Part shown: positions 9,837-19,525 of the stretch, in pieces
Layout: each line of letters opens with the position of its first letter
Position numbering within the stretch: the first letter of the stretch is position 1
Program-made: the position numbers and the translations under genes
Notes under the pieces: model-generated
Databases searched by the model: none
What the model was told of the DNA's origin: nothing
The model's input: only the letters and a program-made list of their open reading frames with translations
Assembly: GCA_015680685.1 (NCBI GenBank)
Contig: MNCI01016355.1
Coordinates: 435,703 to 457,574, forward strand
DNA from: Gnetum montanum
Taxonomy: Eukaryota; Streptophyta; Gnetopsida; Gnetales; Gnetaceae
DNA: 21,872 nt
Reading direction: 5' to 3'

Positions 9837-10003
9837 TTAAAGAATGAAAAATAAATAAAAAAAGAAAAACATATAAAGAATTTACAAGATATTAAAGAAT
9901 GAAAAATGATTAAGAAATGTGAAAAGTATGAAAGAATAGGAAAGATATCAAAGAATGTAAAAATTAGCAACAAATGTGAAAAGTATAACAAAAATTGTAA
10001 ACC
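9837..10003 (+). repeat. Purine-rich tandem array, ~55-bp period, three units
   Basis: Units begin at 9837, 9892 and 9948 with (T)TAAAGAATG or TCAAAGAATG, and the second and third also share AAATGTGAAAAGTAT. The plus strand is almost all A and G, with long runs of A. The copia element inserted about 35 bases beyond the array. The long minus-strand open frame over this region arises from low complexity and is not a gene. Confidence 0.65.
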
Positions 10004-10033
10004 AAAAAATTCTAAAACATAAAAGTTAAAATG

Positions 10034-10038
10034 CACTT
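10034..10038 (+). repeat. Left target-site duplication CACTT of copia element
   Basis: CACTT immediately precedes the TG of the left LTR and is repeated immediately after the right LTR at 16690-16694. This fixes both ends of the element. Confidence 0.93.
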
Positions 10039-11220
10039 TGTTGATCTTTTGGTATGTCAAAACATGAAGAAAAATGGAGAACCGATAATGCCTATGGTGG
10101 ATAATGTTTTTGCAAGACATGTAAAATAACTTCATAATAAGATCTAAGAACTTAAAGAAATGAGATCTACAACAAGATGTCGAAACGAAGACTACATATG
10201 CAAGATGAGAGCATGGATGAAAATGCAAGCTACAAATCAAATGAAGATGTTGCAAGGACCAGCAAAAAAGCAAATTAATAGGAGAAAGCCTCAAAAGTTA
10301 GAGATTAAAAGTTTAGGAGACATATTTGAAACATAGTAGACGTCTATATTCAAAAGTAGATGTCTCCCTGTAGATGTCTCATCTACCAATCACATGTCTT
10401 TTTTGAAGTGAGGCCAATTTCAGTTAGACATCCCAACTTTAAAGTAGATGTCTAAACTAACTATTTGGTAGCCATTGCACAAATTCTGAGCAATTTTCAA
10501 AAAATTCGAGGCTATAATATGAGGTCAAAATCTTGGGAATTGTCCAAGCATTGTTTACATTCAAGCTCCTAATTGTCTATTCCATGTAATTCTATCCATG
10601 CTCTTCATTGTAACATCATTTGCTTGATTGTAAGTTGTGTTGAGCTTCAAGTGCAAGGACTTGTAAATTTAATTACTTTCTTTCCTTGTTCCTTTTTCTC
10701 TTTCTTATAGTCCTATAATGTTGATGTGCTTCTTACAAGAAGGCATCCATATTGAGCTTGTTGGGACCTTGTGGGCTTGAGTGTTTTTATAGCATCAAAA
10801 CACTCCGTAGCATAGCTCAATTTTGTAAGGGTTGTGAGATCCTTGAAACGACATTTTAATCTTGTTGGGACCTTGCGAGGTTAAGTATTTTTGTACCATC
10901 AAAACACTCCGTAGTGGAGCTTAATTTTGTAAAGGTTATGGGATCCTTAAAATCACATTTTGATATTGTTGAAACCTTGTGGGCTTGAGTGGTTTCGTAA
11001 TGATGAAATACTTTAGAGTAGAGCTCAAAGCTTATACAGGATGTGGTGCCCTTCAAACCACATTTTTTAAGAAACAAAGTTTGAAGGCATGCATCGATTC
11101 TACCCTCTAAGTGTGGATATACACAAGTTCGGAAACCACATAAAATTTGGTGTGTTGGTGTGATAGGTGTAATTTAATTAAGGAACTTGTTCAATCCTCC
11201 TTCTAATCTCTCAATCCTCA
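10039..11220 (+). mobile_element. Left LTR of copia element
   Basis: The 1182-bp LTR starts TGTTGATC and ends CCTCA just before the primer site. U3 carries AGAYGTCT motifs at 10338-10345, 10358-10365, 10372-10379 and 10446-10453. A TATA-like TATAATA is at 10513-10519. Downstream lie three tandem ~104-bp units beginning at 10754, 10858 and 10962. Confidence 0.92.
10754..11065 (+). repeat. Three tandem ~104-bp units with hairpins inside left copia LTR
   Basis: Units start near 10754, 10858 and 10962 with a CTTGTTGGGACCTTG-like phrase. Unit 1 contains GAGTGTTTT (10779-10787) and its exact inverse AAAACACTC (10797-10805), a 9-bp stem with a 9-base loop. Unit 2 keeps the right arm (10901-10909) with a weakened left arm; unit 3 is more diverged. 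The same three units occur in the right LTR, so the triplication predates the insertion. Confidence 0.85.
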
Positions 11221-11222
11221 AG

Positions 11223-11235
11223 TGATATCAAAGCC
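11223..11235 (+). other. Primer binding site, initiator-Met type (degenerate)
   Basis: TGATATCAAAGCC follows two bases after the left LTR. It matches the common copia primer site TGGTATCAGAGCC at 11 of 13 positions; both differences are G-to-A. Reverse transcription would be primed here by the 3' end of initiator-Met tRNA. Confidence 0.85.
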
Positions 11236-11276
11236 CAGTACTCTTAAGTTCATGCTTCAACTTTCAAAAATGAACT

Positions 11277-12990
11277 ATGAAGGGAATTTCCTACATAAAG
11301 CCACTAATGTTTGATGGGTTTGATTTTGCTTATTGGAAGGCAAGAATTCAAGGATTCTTCGAGTCGATGGAATTTGAGATATGGGAGTCAATCTTTGAAG
11401 GCTACAAATCACCAATCAATAACACATAAAAGGCTCTCAAGCCATGAAACAAGTGGATGCCTGAAGAAAGAGATAAGTTTATGTATGATTATAAAGTAAA
11501 AAATTGTTTATATCGTCATTTTCTTAGGATAGGAGTTACTAAATGAATTTGGGAAACATTAGAAGCTACCTATGAAGGCACATCCATAGTTAAACAATCA
11601 AAACTTTTGGTTTTGGAAAGTGAGTATGACAAACTTAAAATGAGGGAAGGTGAAAAGATTAAAGATTATTTTTCTAGGGTAAATAATTTAGTTGTAATAA
11701 TTAGGGGTAAAGGCAAGGACTTGCCTAAAAGTGATGTAATCATAGAAATGATTAGAACACTACAACCTAAATTTACACCAAAGGTTATAGTTATGGAAGA
11801 AATTAGATACTTTTCGGTCCTAAAATTTGAAGAGCTCCAAAGTGCTCTTATTGCTTATGAAATCAATCTCATAAGTGAAGAAGTAATAAAAGAAATGCCT
11901 ATCACCTTGAAATCAGCTTCTAAAGAGAAGGAACCAGCTGAACAAGAAATGAATAGTGAGGAGGAAATAGCTTTTCTATCTAGAAGAGTTCAAAGACTTC
12001 TAGTAAGAAAAGGAAGAAGCTTCAATCAAACAGGAACCAACCAATCCAACACCAAAGGTAAGTATAAAGATAAGAATTTTTAAAATTCAAATTTTGATTC
12101 TTTTTCAATAGAATGTTGGGTATGTGATGGAAGAGGCCATGTGGCCTCTAAATATCCTAGCACTAAAACGTTGTAATGAAAAGAAAAGACTGATGTAGAT
12201 ATGAAAAACACTAACTTCTACATAAGCTAGGATGATGGAGAGTAAAGTGAAGAAGAGGTTGATAACACTATGAAAGACTCTCAACTTATATGTATGACCC
12301 TTGCAAATGAAAATTCATCACAGATTTCTGATGAACTAAGAGGTAAGCATGATGAAAGGTATAGTGAATTACATGAAGAAATTCTTATCTTACATTATCT
12401 ACTCAAAAAGGTAAAGAAAAATATGCATAGAAAATTTTATGAAATCTATACCCTATCTTCCAAGTTAAAAAGGAAAATCTCAAACATAAAGCTAAGATTC
12501 AAGCACTAACCTTGTTAGATAAAGAGAAATGCAAGGATACTCAAGAAGAAGGGATCAATGGAAATAAAGAAAATTAGCTCAAAAGTCAAAGCTTGGAAGA
12601 AACATCACAAAAGGGTACCTGTAGTAGTTCAAGCATTATCAAGTTTGATGATTCTTTTCATAAAAGAAACTCTTCATCCTATTGTAAAAAGTGTGATCAT
12701 AAACTAGATTATTATCCTCACATTGAATAAAATAACATTGATACTTGGTCTTGTCAAAAGAAATCTAGTGAGTGTATCTTGCAGGATGCAACAACATGGA
12801 AAGAGAATGAGCTAAAAGCTGGAGAAATTTTTAAATGAATAGATGAAACTATTAAAGATCATAGAATCTCCTATCTTGAATAACATGAACAAGAAGGATT
12901 GTCATACAAGATTAAAGACATTAAGAAAGGAATAAATGAAAGAAAATCAAATGGTAAGGAGGTACTCCATGATAGAGGACATCATCTCAA
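11277..12990 (+). pseudogene. gag: Copia-type Gag (UBN2-like) with zinc knuckle and coiled coil
   Basis: Starting at ATG 11277, the frame shows a classic copia Gag opening (PLMFDGFDFAYWKARIQGF), then the capsid-like part (SEYDKLKMREGEKIKDYFSR, LPKSDVIIEMIRTLQPKF). A CCHC knuckle reading CWVCDGRGHVASKYP (from 12114) has Tyr in place of the last Cys. An acidic linker and a C-terminal coiled coil follow. The frame is constant from 11277 to about 12470 despite stops (TAA/TGA in the first 100 codons, 12081-12083, and several after the knuckle). A one-base shift near 12470 moves the coiled coil to another frame, readable as KKENLKHKAKIQALTLLDK and onward to about 12990 with more stops. No Pol domain follows. 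The protein would form the RNA-packaging particle. Confidence 0.82.
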
Positions 12991-14445
12991 ACTCCATTAG
13001 TCATTCTCACATCATTAAGTAAGGAAGGTAAGTCATGGTTAGTCTTTATTTCCTTGCTGCTAGATTAAATATAGGCCAATTTTTTAATAATTTTAAATTT
13101 TATATACCTTATGAATTCTTTAATCATCAAATAAAACATATCTTAATTCATGATAATTATAGAAAAAGGGACTTAAAGAAAGATCAAGGTAGTATGGCTA
13201 TCTCTCATGCTATCTCATGAAATATTCAGCTATTTACATGTCCTTAATAAGTTTTATCTTTGAGAAATAAGATAAAAGGCATTGCATACACATTTATCAT
13301 AAGAGACTACTAACATAAAGAAATAAAATACAAAAGATAATAGACCAAGTATTATGGAAAATGGCAAAGTGAGGCATGTTTGGATAATCAAGTAAGACAA
13401 ATTTTTTGTGTTGTGCATAATAGTTTTCTCTAATGTTTTAAACCTTATTAAATTAAAAAATATTCTTGTATAAGCAAGATTGTGATAAATTAGCTGCAAA
13501 TCTTAAAAGTATCAAGGGAGAAATAAACACATATGTAGTGGGAGCTTGTACCTAATGAATTATTTTGGAGCATCAATATAGGAGGAGTCTATGAAGACTT
13601 TCCACAAGACATAATGCTTAGGCAAACAACAAAAGGTATATCCATCTAATATAAACTTGAAGGTAAAAGAGAAAGTTATTTTTGATTCAATCCTTAAAAT
13701 TCTTTTACCTAAAAGTAATTATCAATTATTGAATTTTCTAGAATTCATTTGAATATATCTCTGTGCTAGTACTGCATCATGTATATACTATCAATATAGT
13801 CTTTTGAGTACTTAATTTCCTAGCTGTTGATATGAACTAAATAGTTCCTACCTAGGAGATCTCAAGCCTACTAAAGCAAGAAGAAGTATTCACATTTCTA
13901 TTTTGTGATAAAGCATCTCAGGGTGTTTTGAAAATGAATTGATAATATATTTGAAGCTTCTTTAAGATATATGTGATCCATGTGAACATCTTAATTACAA
14001 ATTGCTTTATTTGATCTCTTGATCTAGTTCTGAAATTTGATCTATTTCTTAAAAGTTGGGTGTGCATGTATTTATTTTCCTTTACATGAAATTATAGTGT
14101 ATACTTTCTGTTTATTAAGATTTGATGAGAAAAATCTAATGAGTTTTTACTTAGATGAAGGTTGTATAATCCTTAACTATCTTTTGATTTGTCTTATTGC
14201 TAGTTGTAAGGCCCCACTTCCTTTTTTCTAATGTCCAAAAAGAGGAAGAATTTTATGACTTCTTGATGTAATATGTGACTGTGATGTGGGGACTTATGAT
14301 ATGATTATGATCTATTCTTATTGTGGCATGTGATTGTGATGTGGAAACTTATGATATGATTATGATTTGCATGTCATGGGCAACATTGTTATTGGATGAT
14401 AATAATGATCTTATGGACATATTTGATAGATACATCTGAACAATC
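12991..14445. other. Non-coding internal region of copia element
   Basis: This interval lies where protease, integrase, RT and RNase H would be expected in an autonomous copia element, but no such motif is readable in any frame. Short open frames here are not supported. It includes the 55-bp duplication at 14273-14370. Confidence 0.6.
14273..14370 (+). repeat. 55-bp tandem duplication
   Basis: A unit beginning ATGTGACTGTGATGTGG at 14273 recurs at 14328 as ATGTGATTGTGATGTGG. Both continue into ACTTATGATATGATTATGAT. The second copy is partial (about 43 bp). The duplication lies about 80 bp left of the solo LTR. Confidence 0.85.
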
Positions 14446-14450
14446 CTAAC
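14446..14450 (+). repeat. Target-site duplication CTAAC, left of solo LTR
   Basis: CTAAC immediately precedes the LTR terminus and recurs directly after the other terminus at 15276-15280. Confidence 0.93.
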
Positions 14451-15182
14451 TGATGAGTGGCGAGGTACCCCTACACTCAACCATACGAAACGAGTGTAGC
14501 ACGTGCGATCCTGTCGAACTCCGCAGACTAAATGCCTAAACGCCACAAGGAACACTTGGGGTTAATTAATCATTGTCTTCCCAGACTTACTTGTTGTTGT
14601 CACGGTGTATGGTTAAGTAAGTCCGAGGTATATGATTTTTTTGGTCTTTTCAGGTTTATCTACTATGCTAAAGGGTGAAGGGTTCAGAGACTAAAACTAA
14701 CTCTAACTACAGTGCTAAGTCCTAGCATCAGCATCTGTTCCCACTTGTCGTACACACCCTGAACTGTGCAACTGTGGCTACCAAACGCTAATCGTTACTG
14801 GGATTCCCACACATAACGCATGTGCTCGAAGCGGTCGTACTGAGGCACCTAACTAGCCTAAGTGTGACAAGCAGCTGATTCCTTGACTAGCCGTACACAT
14901 CCGTAGATGCTCGTAATCAAGTCGTACTCATGTCGCATTACTAGGAAAGTAATAAATAACACTGAATAAACCTATCCATGTACTGCAAGGTTTATCCACA
15001 AAGCTCATCTTTATTGCCATACAAAACTTGCGTTCAGGTACAAAGCTGCTCGAATAAAGAACCGTTCACTTGGGGGACTCCTACTGCGGGCACATGGAAA
15101 ATATTCTATCTCTGGGGTGATCAATCTTCTAGAGCTTTGCTACTTCTAGCCTAGGATGACAAATGAGGGGAGTGTCACCTCT

Positions 15183-15190
15183 TATTTATA
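15183..15190 (-). promoter_or_regulatory. TATA box of solo LTR
   Basis: On the minus strand this reads TATAAATA followed by AGAGG, at the same place as in the LTR at 19413. It lies about 17 bases downstream of the palindrome cluster. Confidence 0.75.
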
Positions 15191-15206
15191 GATTTGGCGA
15201 CAGACC

Positions 15207-15251
15207 GCGATATCGCGTACGCGATATCGCAGGGGACGACGCGATATCGCG
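15207..15251 (-). repeat. GCGATATCGC palindrome cluster in solo LTR U3
   Basis: Positions 15207-15230 are a perfect 24-bp palindrome made of two GCGATATCGC units around a central GTAC. A third unit, extended to CGCGATATCGCG, lies at 15240-15251, and a half-unit ATATCGCG follows at about 15260. All lie between the LTR end and the TATA box. Confidence 0.9.
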
Positions 15252-15275
15252 GCTTGTGCATATCGCGTCTCATCA

Positions 15276-15280
15276 CTAAC
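15276..15280 (+). repeat. Target-site duplication CTAAC, right of solo LTR
   Basis: This is the exact partner of 14446-14450, directly after CTCATCA on the plus strand. Confidence 0.93.
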
Positions 15281-15499
15281 CTTATGATATGTTTCCACTT
15301 TAGAGACAAGATATTCAATACTTGTTTCTTAGCTCTTCATCCTAAGTACCCTTATTCAAAATTCACAATGGTCTTAATGATTAATGAATTTTATGTTGTA
15401 TTAAGGATGCATTTTTGCATGATCTTTCATCTCTCATCATCCTTAGCTCAATTGATTTTGGAATTTACTAACCCATTTTCTTAAGTTTTGGACATCACC

Positions 15500-15513
15500 A
15501 AAAAGGTGGAGAC
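15500..15513 (+). other. Polypurine tract of copia element
   Basis: The purine-rich AAAAAGGTGGAGAC ends exactly where the right LTR begins with TGTTGACC. It corresponds to the AAAAAGGGGGAGA-type tract common in plant copia elements. The stretch 15281-15499 before it is non-coding internal sequence. Confidence 0.85.
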
Positions 15514-16689
15514 TGTTGACCTTTTGGTATGTCAAAACCTTAAGAAAAATGAAGAATAGAGAATGTTTGTGGTGGATAATGTTTTTGCAAAACATGAACA
15601 AGAACTCCATAATGAGATTTAAGAACTTAAGGAAATGAGATCTACGGTGAGATGTCGAAACGAAGACTACATGGGCAAGATGAGAGTATGGGCAAAAACA
15701 AAGGCTACAAATCAAATGAAGCTTCTCCAAGGACTGGTAAGAAGGAAAATTGATAGGAGAAAGCCTAAGAAGTCAAACCTCAAAAGTTAAAGACATGTCT
15801 CCGAAAAACAACATATTTCTATATTCAGAAGTAGACATCTCCCTATAAACATTCCATCTGCCAGTGAGATGTCTATCCTGAATTGAGGGCAATTAGACAT
15901 CCTAACTTCAAAGTAGATGTCTCCATTAGCCATTTTATAGTTGTTGCATGAATTTTGAGGAGTCTTTGAAAACTATAAGGCTATAATATGATGTCAAAAT
16001 CTTGGGAATTAGGCAAGCATTATTCATATTCATGCTCCTAATTGTCTATTCTATGCAATTCTATTCTTGCTCTTCATTGTAACATCATTTGCTTGATTGT
16101 AAGTTATACTGAGCTTCAAGTGCAAGGAATTGTAAATTTAGTTACATTCTTTCCTTATTCCATTTTCTCTTTCTTGTAGCCCTACAAGGTTGATGTAATT
16201 CTTACAAGAAGGCATCCATATTGATCTTGTTGGGACCTTGCGAGGTTGAGTGTTTTTGCAGTGTCAAAACACTCCATAGCAAAGCTTAATTTTGTAAAGG
16301 TTGTGGGATCCTTGAAATCATATTTTGAGCTTGTTAGGACCTTGGTGGTTGAGTGTTTTTGCAGCATCAAAACACTCCATAACATAGCTCAATTTTGTAA
16401 AGTTTGTGGGATCTTTGAAACCACAATCTGAGCTTGTTAGAACCTTGCAAGGATGAGTGGTTTTATATCAAAGAAACACTCCAAAATGGAGCTTAGAGAT
16501 TGTACAAGATATCGTGCCCTTCAAACCACATTTTTTAAGAAACAAAGTCCAGAGGTGTGCATAGATTCTATCCTCTAAGTGTGGATGCATCCAAGTTGGG
16601 AAACCATGTAAAATTTGGTGTGTTAGTGTGGTAAGTGTAATTTTAATTGAGGAACTTATTCAACCCCCCTTCTAAGTTCTTGATCCTCA
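15514..16689 (+). mobile_element. Right LTR of copia element
   Basis: This 1176-bp direct repeat of 10039-11220 starts TGTTGACC and ends GATCCTCA, followed by the CACTT duplication. It has AGACATCT or AGATGTCT at 15833-15840, 15867-15874 and 15915-15922, TATAATA at 15982-15988, and the three ~104-bp units starting near 16223, 16327 and 16430. Confidence 0.92.
16223..16533 (+). repeat. Three tandem ~104-bp units with hairpins inside right copia LTR
   Basis: The units correspond one to one with those of the left LTR. Unit 1 has GAGTGTTTT (16248-16256) facing AAAACACTC (16266-16274), and unit 2 has the same perfect arms at 16351-16359 and 16369-16377. Unit 3 has a weaker pair. Stem conservation in two units here and one on the left is notable in a generally decayed element. 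Confidence 0.85.
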
Positions 16690-16694
16690 CACTT
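16690..16694 (+). repeat. Right target-site duplication CACTT of copia element
   Basis: This is the exact partner of 10034-10038. Confidence 0.93.
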
Positions 16695-17225
16695 ATTAAT
16701 TCCTATTCAAGATAGTGTACCTCTCCCACTACTGAACTCATGGGCGACTGTTTCGAAAATGGACCCTAGATCCCCAGGATCATACACTCTAGGTTTCTTG
16801 TTTATCATTTAGTAATTTAAAATTTTGTTTATTATCCCGTGTGACATTGATGATAATCAAATTTTTATCATTAGGGGACACATATCTTGCTAGGCTATAT
16901 GATATTGTTATTCTAGATGGTACAAATATGTTTTCTTATTTATTCTCAATTTCAAGTTTTAAATCTCCATATTCACTACTTGTTATTGGTGTATGATCAT
17001 GGTTTAGAATATCCTTTTGTAAGTTCTTGATTTGGATCATTTTCTTAGGGTAGGAGATAATAAGTGAATTGGGTGTTTCCATGCAAGTTTTGGGTAGTTT
17101 TATGTTCTCATCTCTTAACCACTAGGTGTCTTTTGGTTTAGTGGCCATTATTTCTTTTTGCATACACACTTGTTTTTCATATTTGTTGTGAGCTAGTGTA
17201 AAGATCATGCTAACATTCTGAACTT
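16695..17225 (-). pseudogene. Protease-downstream segment of old minus-strand gypsy polyprotein
   Basis: On the minus strand a degenerate frame continues past the protease. Readable pieces include NLQKDILNHDHTPITSSEYG, VPSRITISYSLARYVSPNDK and GPFSKQSPMSSVVGEVHYLE, with scattered stops and at least one frame change. I recognise no enzyme domain; by position it is the linker between protease and RT. It stops at the copia insertion. On the far side (10033 leftward) the coding character is lost and no RT is found. Confidence 0.5.
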
Positions 17226-17780
17226 TCTATCCACAACTGCATTCTTAATCGTAAGTAATGCATGGAATTATTTGCATCTTTATGACTTCGTGCTTATCTT
17301 CCTTGGAAATTTCCAAGGACAAGCCTCTCATTCCTAGCTTTGCATCAACTGTACTATGCCATGATCTTCCCATAATGATAAAAAAGTCCCTATTATCATT
17401 CTTCACATCAATCACCAAAAAATATACTAGGTAAGATCATCCATTAATAGTGGTCATCACCTCTTTTATCTATCCCAAAGGAATGGTGATTGATTAATCT
17501 GCAAGCTCTAGTCTTATATTGCCCTTCTTTAATGGCATTAGGTTCCATGCCTTGTATATTTCTTAACATATTAAGTTAACTTCAAGACCTGAGCCTAGTA
17601 GAGCTTTGCACAATGACTTTTCATCAATTTGCAAATAAATTAAAGGATTTCCATGATCTATTCTTTTCTTAGGAAGAGTTCCTACTTTTATCCAATCTAA
17701 TATTGTATCAGTTAGCATGATAGTTGTAATCTTTTAGTCTGGTTGTTCTGAAGGCACGGTGATTATAAGAGGATCTATCA
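17226..17780 (-). pseudogene. pro: Aspartic protease of old minus-strand gypsy element
   Basis: The minus strand reads LIYLQIDEKSLCKALLGSG, then LEVNLI, MPLKKGNIRLELAD, SITIPLG, IKEVMTTING and SYLVYFLVIDVK. This matches the protease layout of plant non-chromovirus gypsy elements (Athila/Tat type), where the active site sits in '(LL)D-[SG]-G--VNL' and is followed by 'LADRS--P-G-IEDV'. The catalytic Asp is Gly here (GSG, codons within 17595-17587), so the copy is inactive. Stops include TAA and TAG at places where Gln fits. The protease would mature the Gag-Pol polyprotein. Confidence 0.7.
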
Positions 17781-19412
17781 TAAAAGAAACTTGATTGAAT
17801 GAAGTCCTTGATTGATTGAAGGACATTTCCTAGATGTACCTTTAGTATGCCTGGTATGATCCTCTCTTTGTATACTCATTATCCTAGTAGCACTTTTTTG
17901 CTAAAGTTGTGTTGGTAGTTCTCCTTGCATGATTGGTGGTGGTACTAGTAGTAACGTATTAGGAGCTTGGTATGAGGAATCAAGTATTGGTTGAAATCTA
18001 TAAGAATTAAAATCCATGTGTGAGGTAGTGGGTTTGTGGTACTCTCATGGATAGTAATGGGAGGAAGTATGGATAGAAGTATTTTTGGGCTAGATTGGAT
18101 GTTATACATAGTATCCATAGGAATCAGGTTGCCTATATGAATATTGTTGCCTTGGTGGTGGCATTCCCCACACATGTGGTTGTTGTCATTACTACTAGTA
18201 TTATTCATATAATTGAGGATAAGCCTTGCTTGGACAGTACGATTGTTGGTAGAACTATCAGAAATTACCTTCTGGATAAGGTAATTGTTTGGGCATTTAT
18301 TTCTTGACAAACTTTGAATTGAGCACATATTCCTTAGACCCTTGTAACTGGGCCATAACAAGGCAACATCCCTTAGGATGTTCATATTGGCACACTTTAC
18401 ATCCTTCATCATCTTTAAAACTAGAGTCTGTTAGTTCCTCCACTACATCAAATTTTCCTTGATTTTTATAGTTTTCTCATCCATTATTTATTTTCTTCTT
18501 CTTATCCTTACTTCTATTTAAGCCTTGTTCAATTCTTTCCTCTACTATCTTCAATTCTATAGCAAACTTATCATCTACCAAATTTCACATTTTCTCTACC
18601 TTTGTCACAATATTATTGACTAATTTTTGGGTTAGTAGAATCTTTAGTTGGATCATATCTTCTAAGTTTTTCTCTTCTTGTGATTCATATATTCATACAT
18701 CCCTTACTCTTATTGTCGAACCTCTACTATATTCTTCTACTAATTCTCTTTTCCTTAGCTCTTCTTCCACTTTTGCCACTTGGTCTATCAGTCTTTGGAT
18801 CCAATGAGCTATCATTTCAAATAATCAACCTTCAGCATATGCCCTAAGGATCTCTCTTATCTTATCCCTTAGCCCATCAAAGATATGTCGTAGTTCTTTC
18901 TTTTAAGAAAATTTGTGGCCTAGGCACTTATGTAATAAAGAATAGTACTTGCCCATTGCTACATCAAGAGATTCATGTGTACCTTATTTCCATCCTTGGA
19001 TTTATTTTCTTAAATTTGATACTCTCAAATAAGTTTGATACTTGTTGTTGAAGAGTTCTAGCATGGTACTCCATCTTCAAATTGATTCTAGTTCTAAGGA
19101 TCTTTACTAGCTCTTTGCTTCCTTTATATGTGTTCTATGAAATAACTTCAATTTCTGTCATCATTTTCTATGTTTTGTAGGGCACCAATATCATGGAAAC
19201 ATTCGAGATGGTGTTGTGGATATGCATTGTATCTACCTTTAAATTTTGAAATGTTATTCATGTCTAGTTGCTTAATGTGACTATCCCTTACATGCATGGT
19301 AGGAATGTACGCAACTTCCCTAATGTTGATAATGTTTCATGTGGCTAACAAGGATTTGTCATAGCCTTTGAGTTCTTAATCTCTATTGTATTGATGACCC
19401 TCTGATGGTCAT
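17781..19412 (-). pseudogene. gag: Gag of old minus-strand gypsy element, kin of the young Gag at 20422
   Basis: Read on the minus strand from 19412 leftward, the frame contains YDKSLLAT, DSHIKQLDMNN, YNAYPQHHLECFHDIGALQN, LELFNNKYQTYLRVSNLRK, HESLDVAMGKYYSLLHKC and LRHIFDGLRDK. These align block by block with the young Gag (RIKRLDMNNIPRF, LFNNKYQMYSRVSNLRK and so on). The C-terminal part is rich in Gln, Tyr, Pro and His and has a Cys cluster CKVCQYEHPKGCC. Stops and frame changes are frequent. The N-terminal part was cut off by the family-A LTR that starts at 19413. The 155-codon open frame at 17945-18412 on this strand is another frame of the same region and is not the real product. Confidence 0.75.
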
Positions 19413-19468
19413 TGATGAGACACAGATTGCACAAGCCGCAATATCACGTACACAATATCGTGGTCGTC

Positions 19469-19509
19469 GCGATATCGCATCCCCTGCGATATCGCGTACG
19501 CGATATCGC
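19469..19509 (+). repeat. GCGATATCGC palindrome cluster in young LTR U3
   Basis: One unit lies at 19469-19478. Positions 19486-19509 form a perfect 24-bp palindrome of two units around GTAC. Two decayed units precede them (near 19440-19462, as AATATCACG and AATATCGTG). The cluster ends 16 bases before the TATA box. Confidence 0.92.
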
Positions 19510-19525
19510 GGTCTACCGCCATATC

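Larger units (their letters stand above)
14451..15275 (-). mobile_element. Family-A solo LTR, minus orientation
   Basis: The 825-bp LTR has inverted termini TGATGAG and CTCATCA and a 5-bp CTAAC duplication on both sides, with no internal element sequence. This is the signature of recombination between the two LTRs of an inserted element. Read on the minus strand it begins with a GATATC palindrome cluster, then the TATA box, then a poly(A) signal, and it aligns with 19413-20279 and 1-452. It sits inside the copia element and is therefore younger than that insertion. Confidence 0.95.
10039..16689 (+). mobile_element. Complete gag-only Ty1/copia-like retrotransposon with nested solo LTR
   Basis: Two direct LTRs (10039-11220 and 15514-16689), both starting TGTTGA and ending TCCTCA, enclose an internal region with a degenerate initiator-Met primer site, a copia-type gag and a polypurine tract. 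A 5-bp CACTT duplication flanks the whole. Removing the 825-bp nested LTR and its extra 5-bp repeat leaves an element of about 5.8 kb with ~3.5 kb of internal sequence. No protease, integrase, RT or RNase H can be read in it. It is therefore probably non-autonomous and would have depended on proteins of a full-length relative. Over the last ~90 bp the LTRs differ at roughly one position in seven by eye, so the insertion is old. It is inserted in the minus-strand gypsy remnant that resumes at 16695. Confidence 0.9.

Noticed and set aside
9800-10294. 164-codon open frame on the minus strand
   Set aside because: It is Phe/Leu/Ser-rich because it reads the complement of a purine-rich tandem array and crosses the copia LTR boundary at 10039. 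It cannot be one gene.
17945-18412. 155-codon open frame on the minus strand
   Set aside because: The neighbouring minus-strand frame carries the gag features (Cys cluster, Gln/Tyr/Pro-rich tail) and connects to the protease. This open frame is a shadow.
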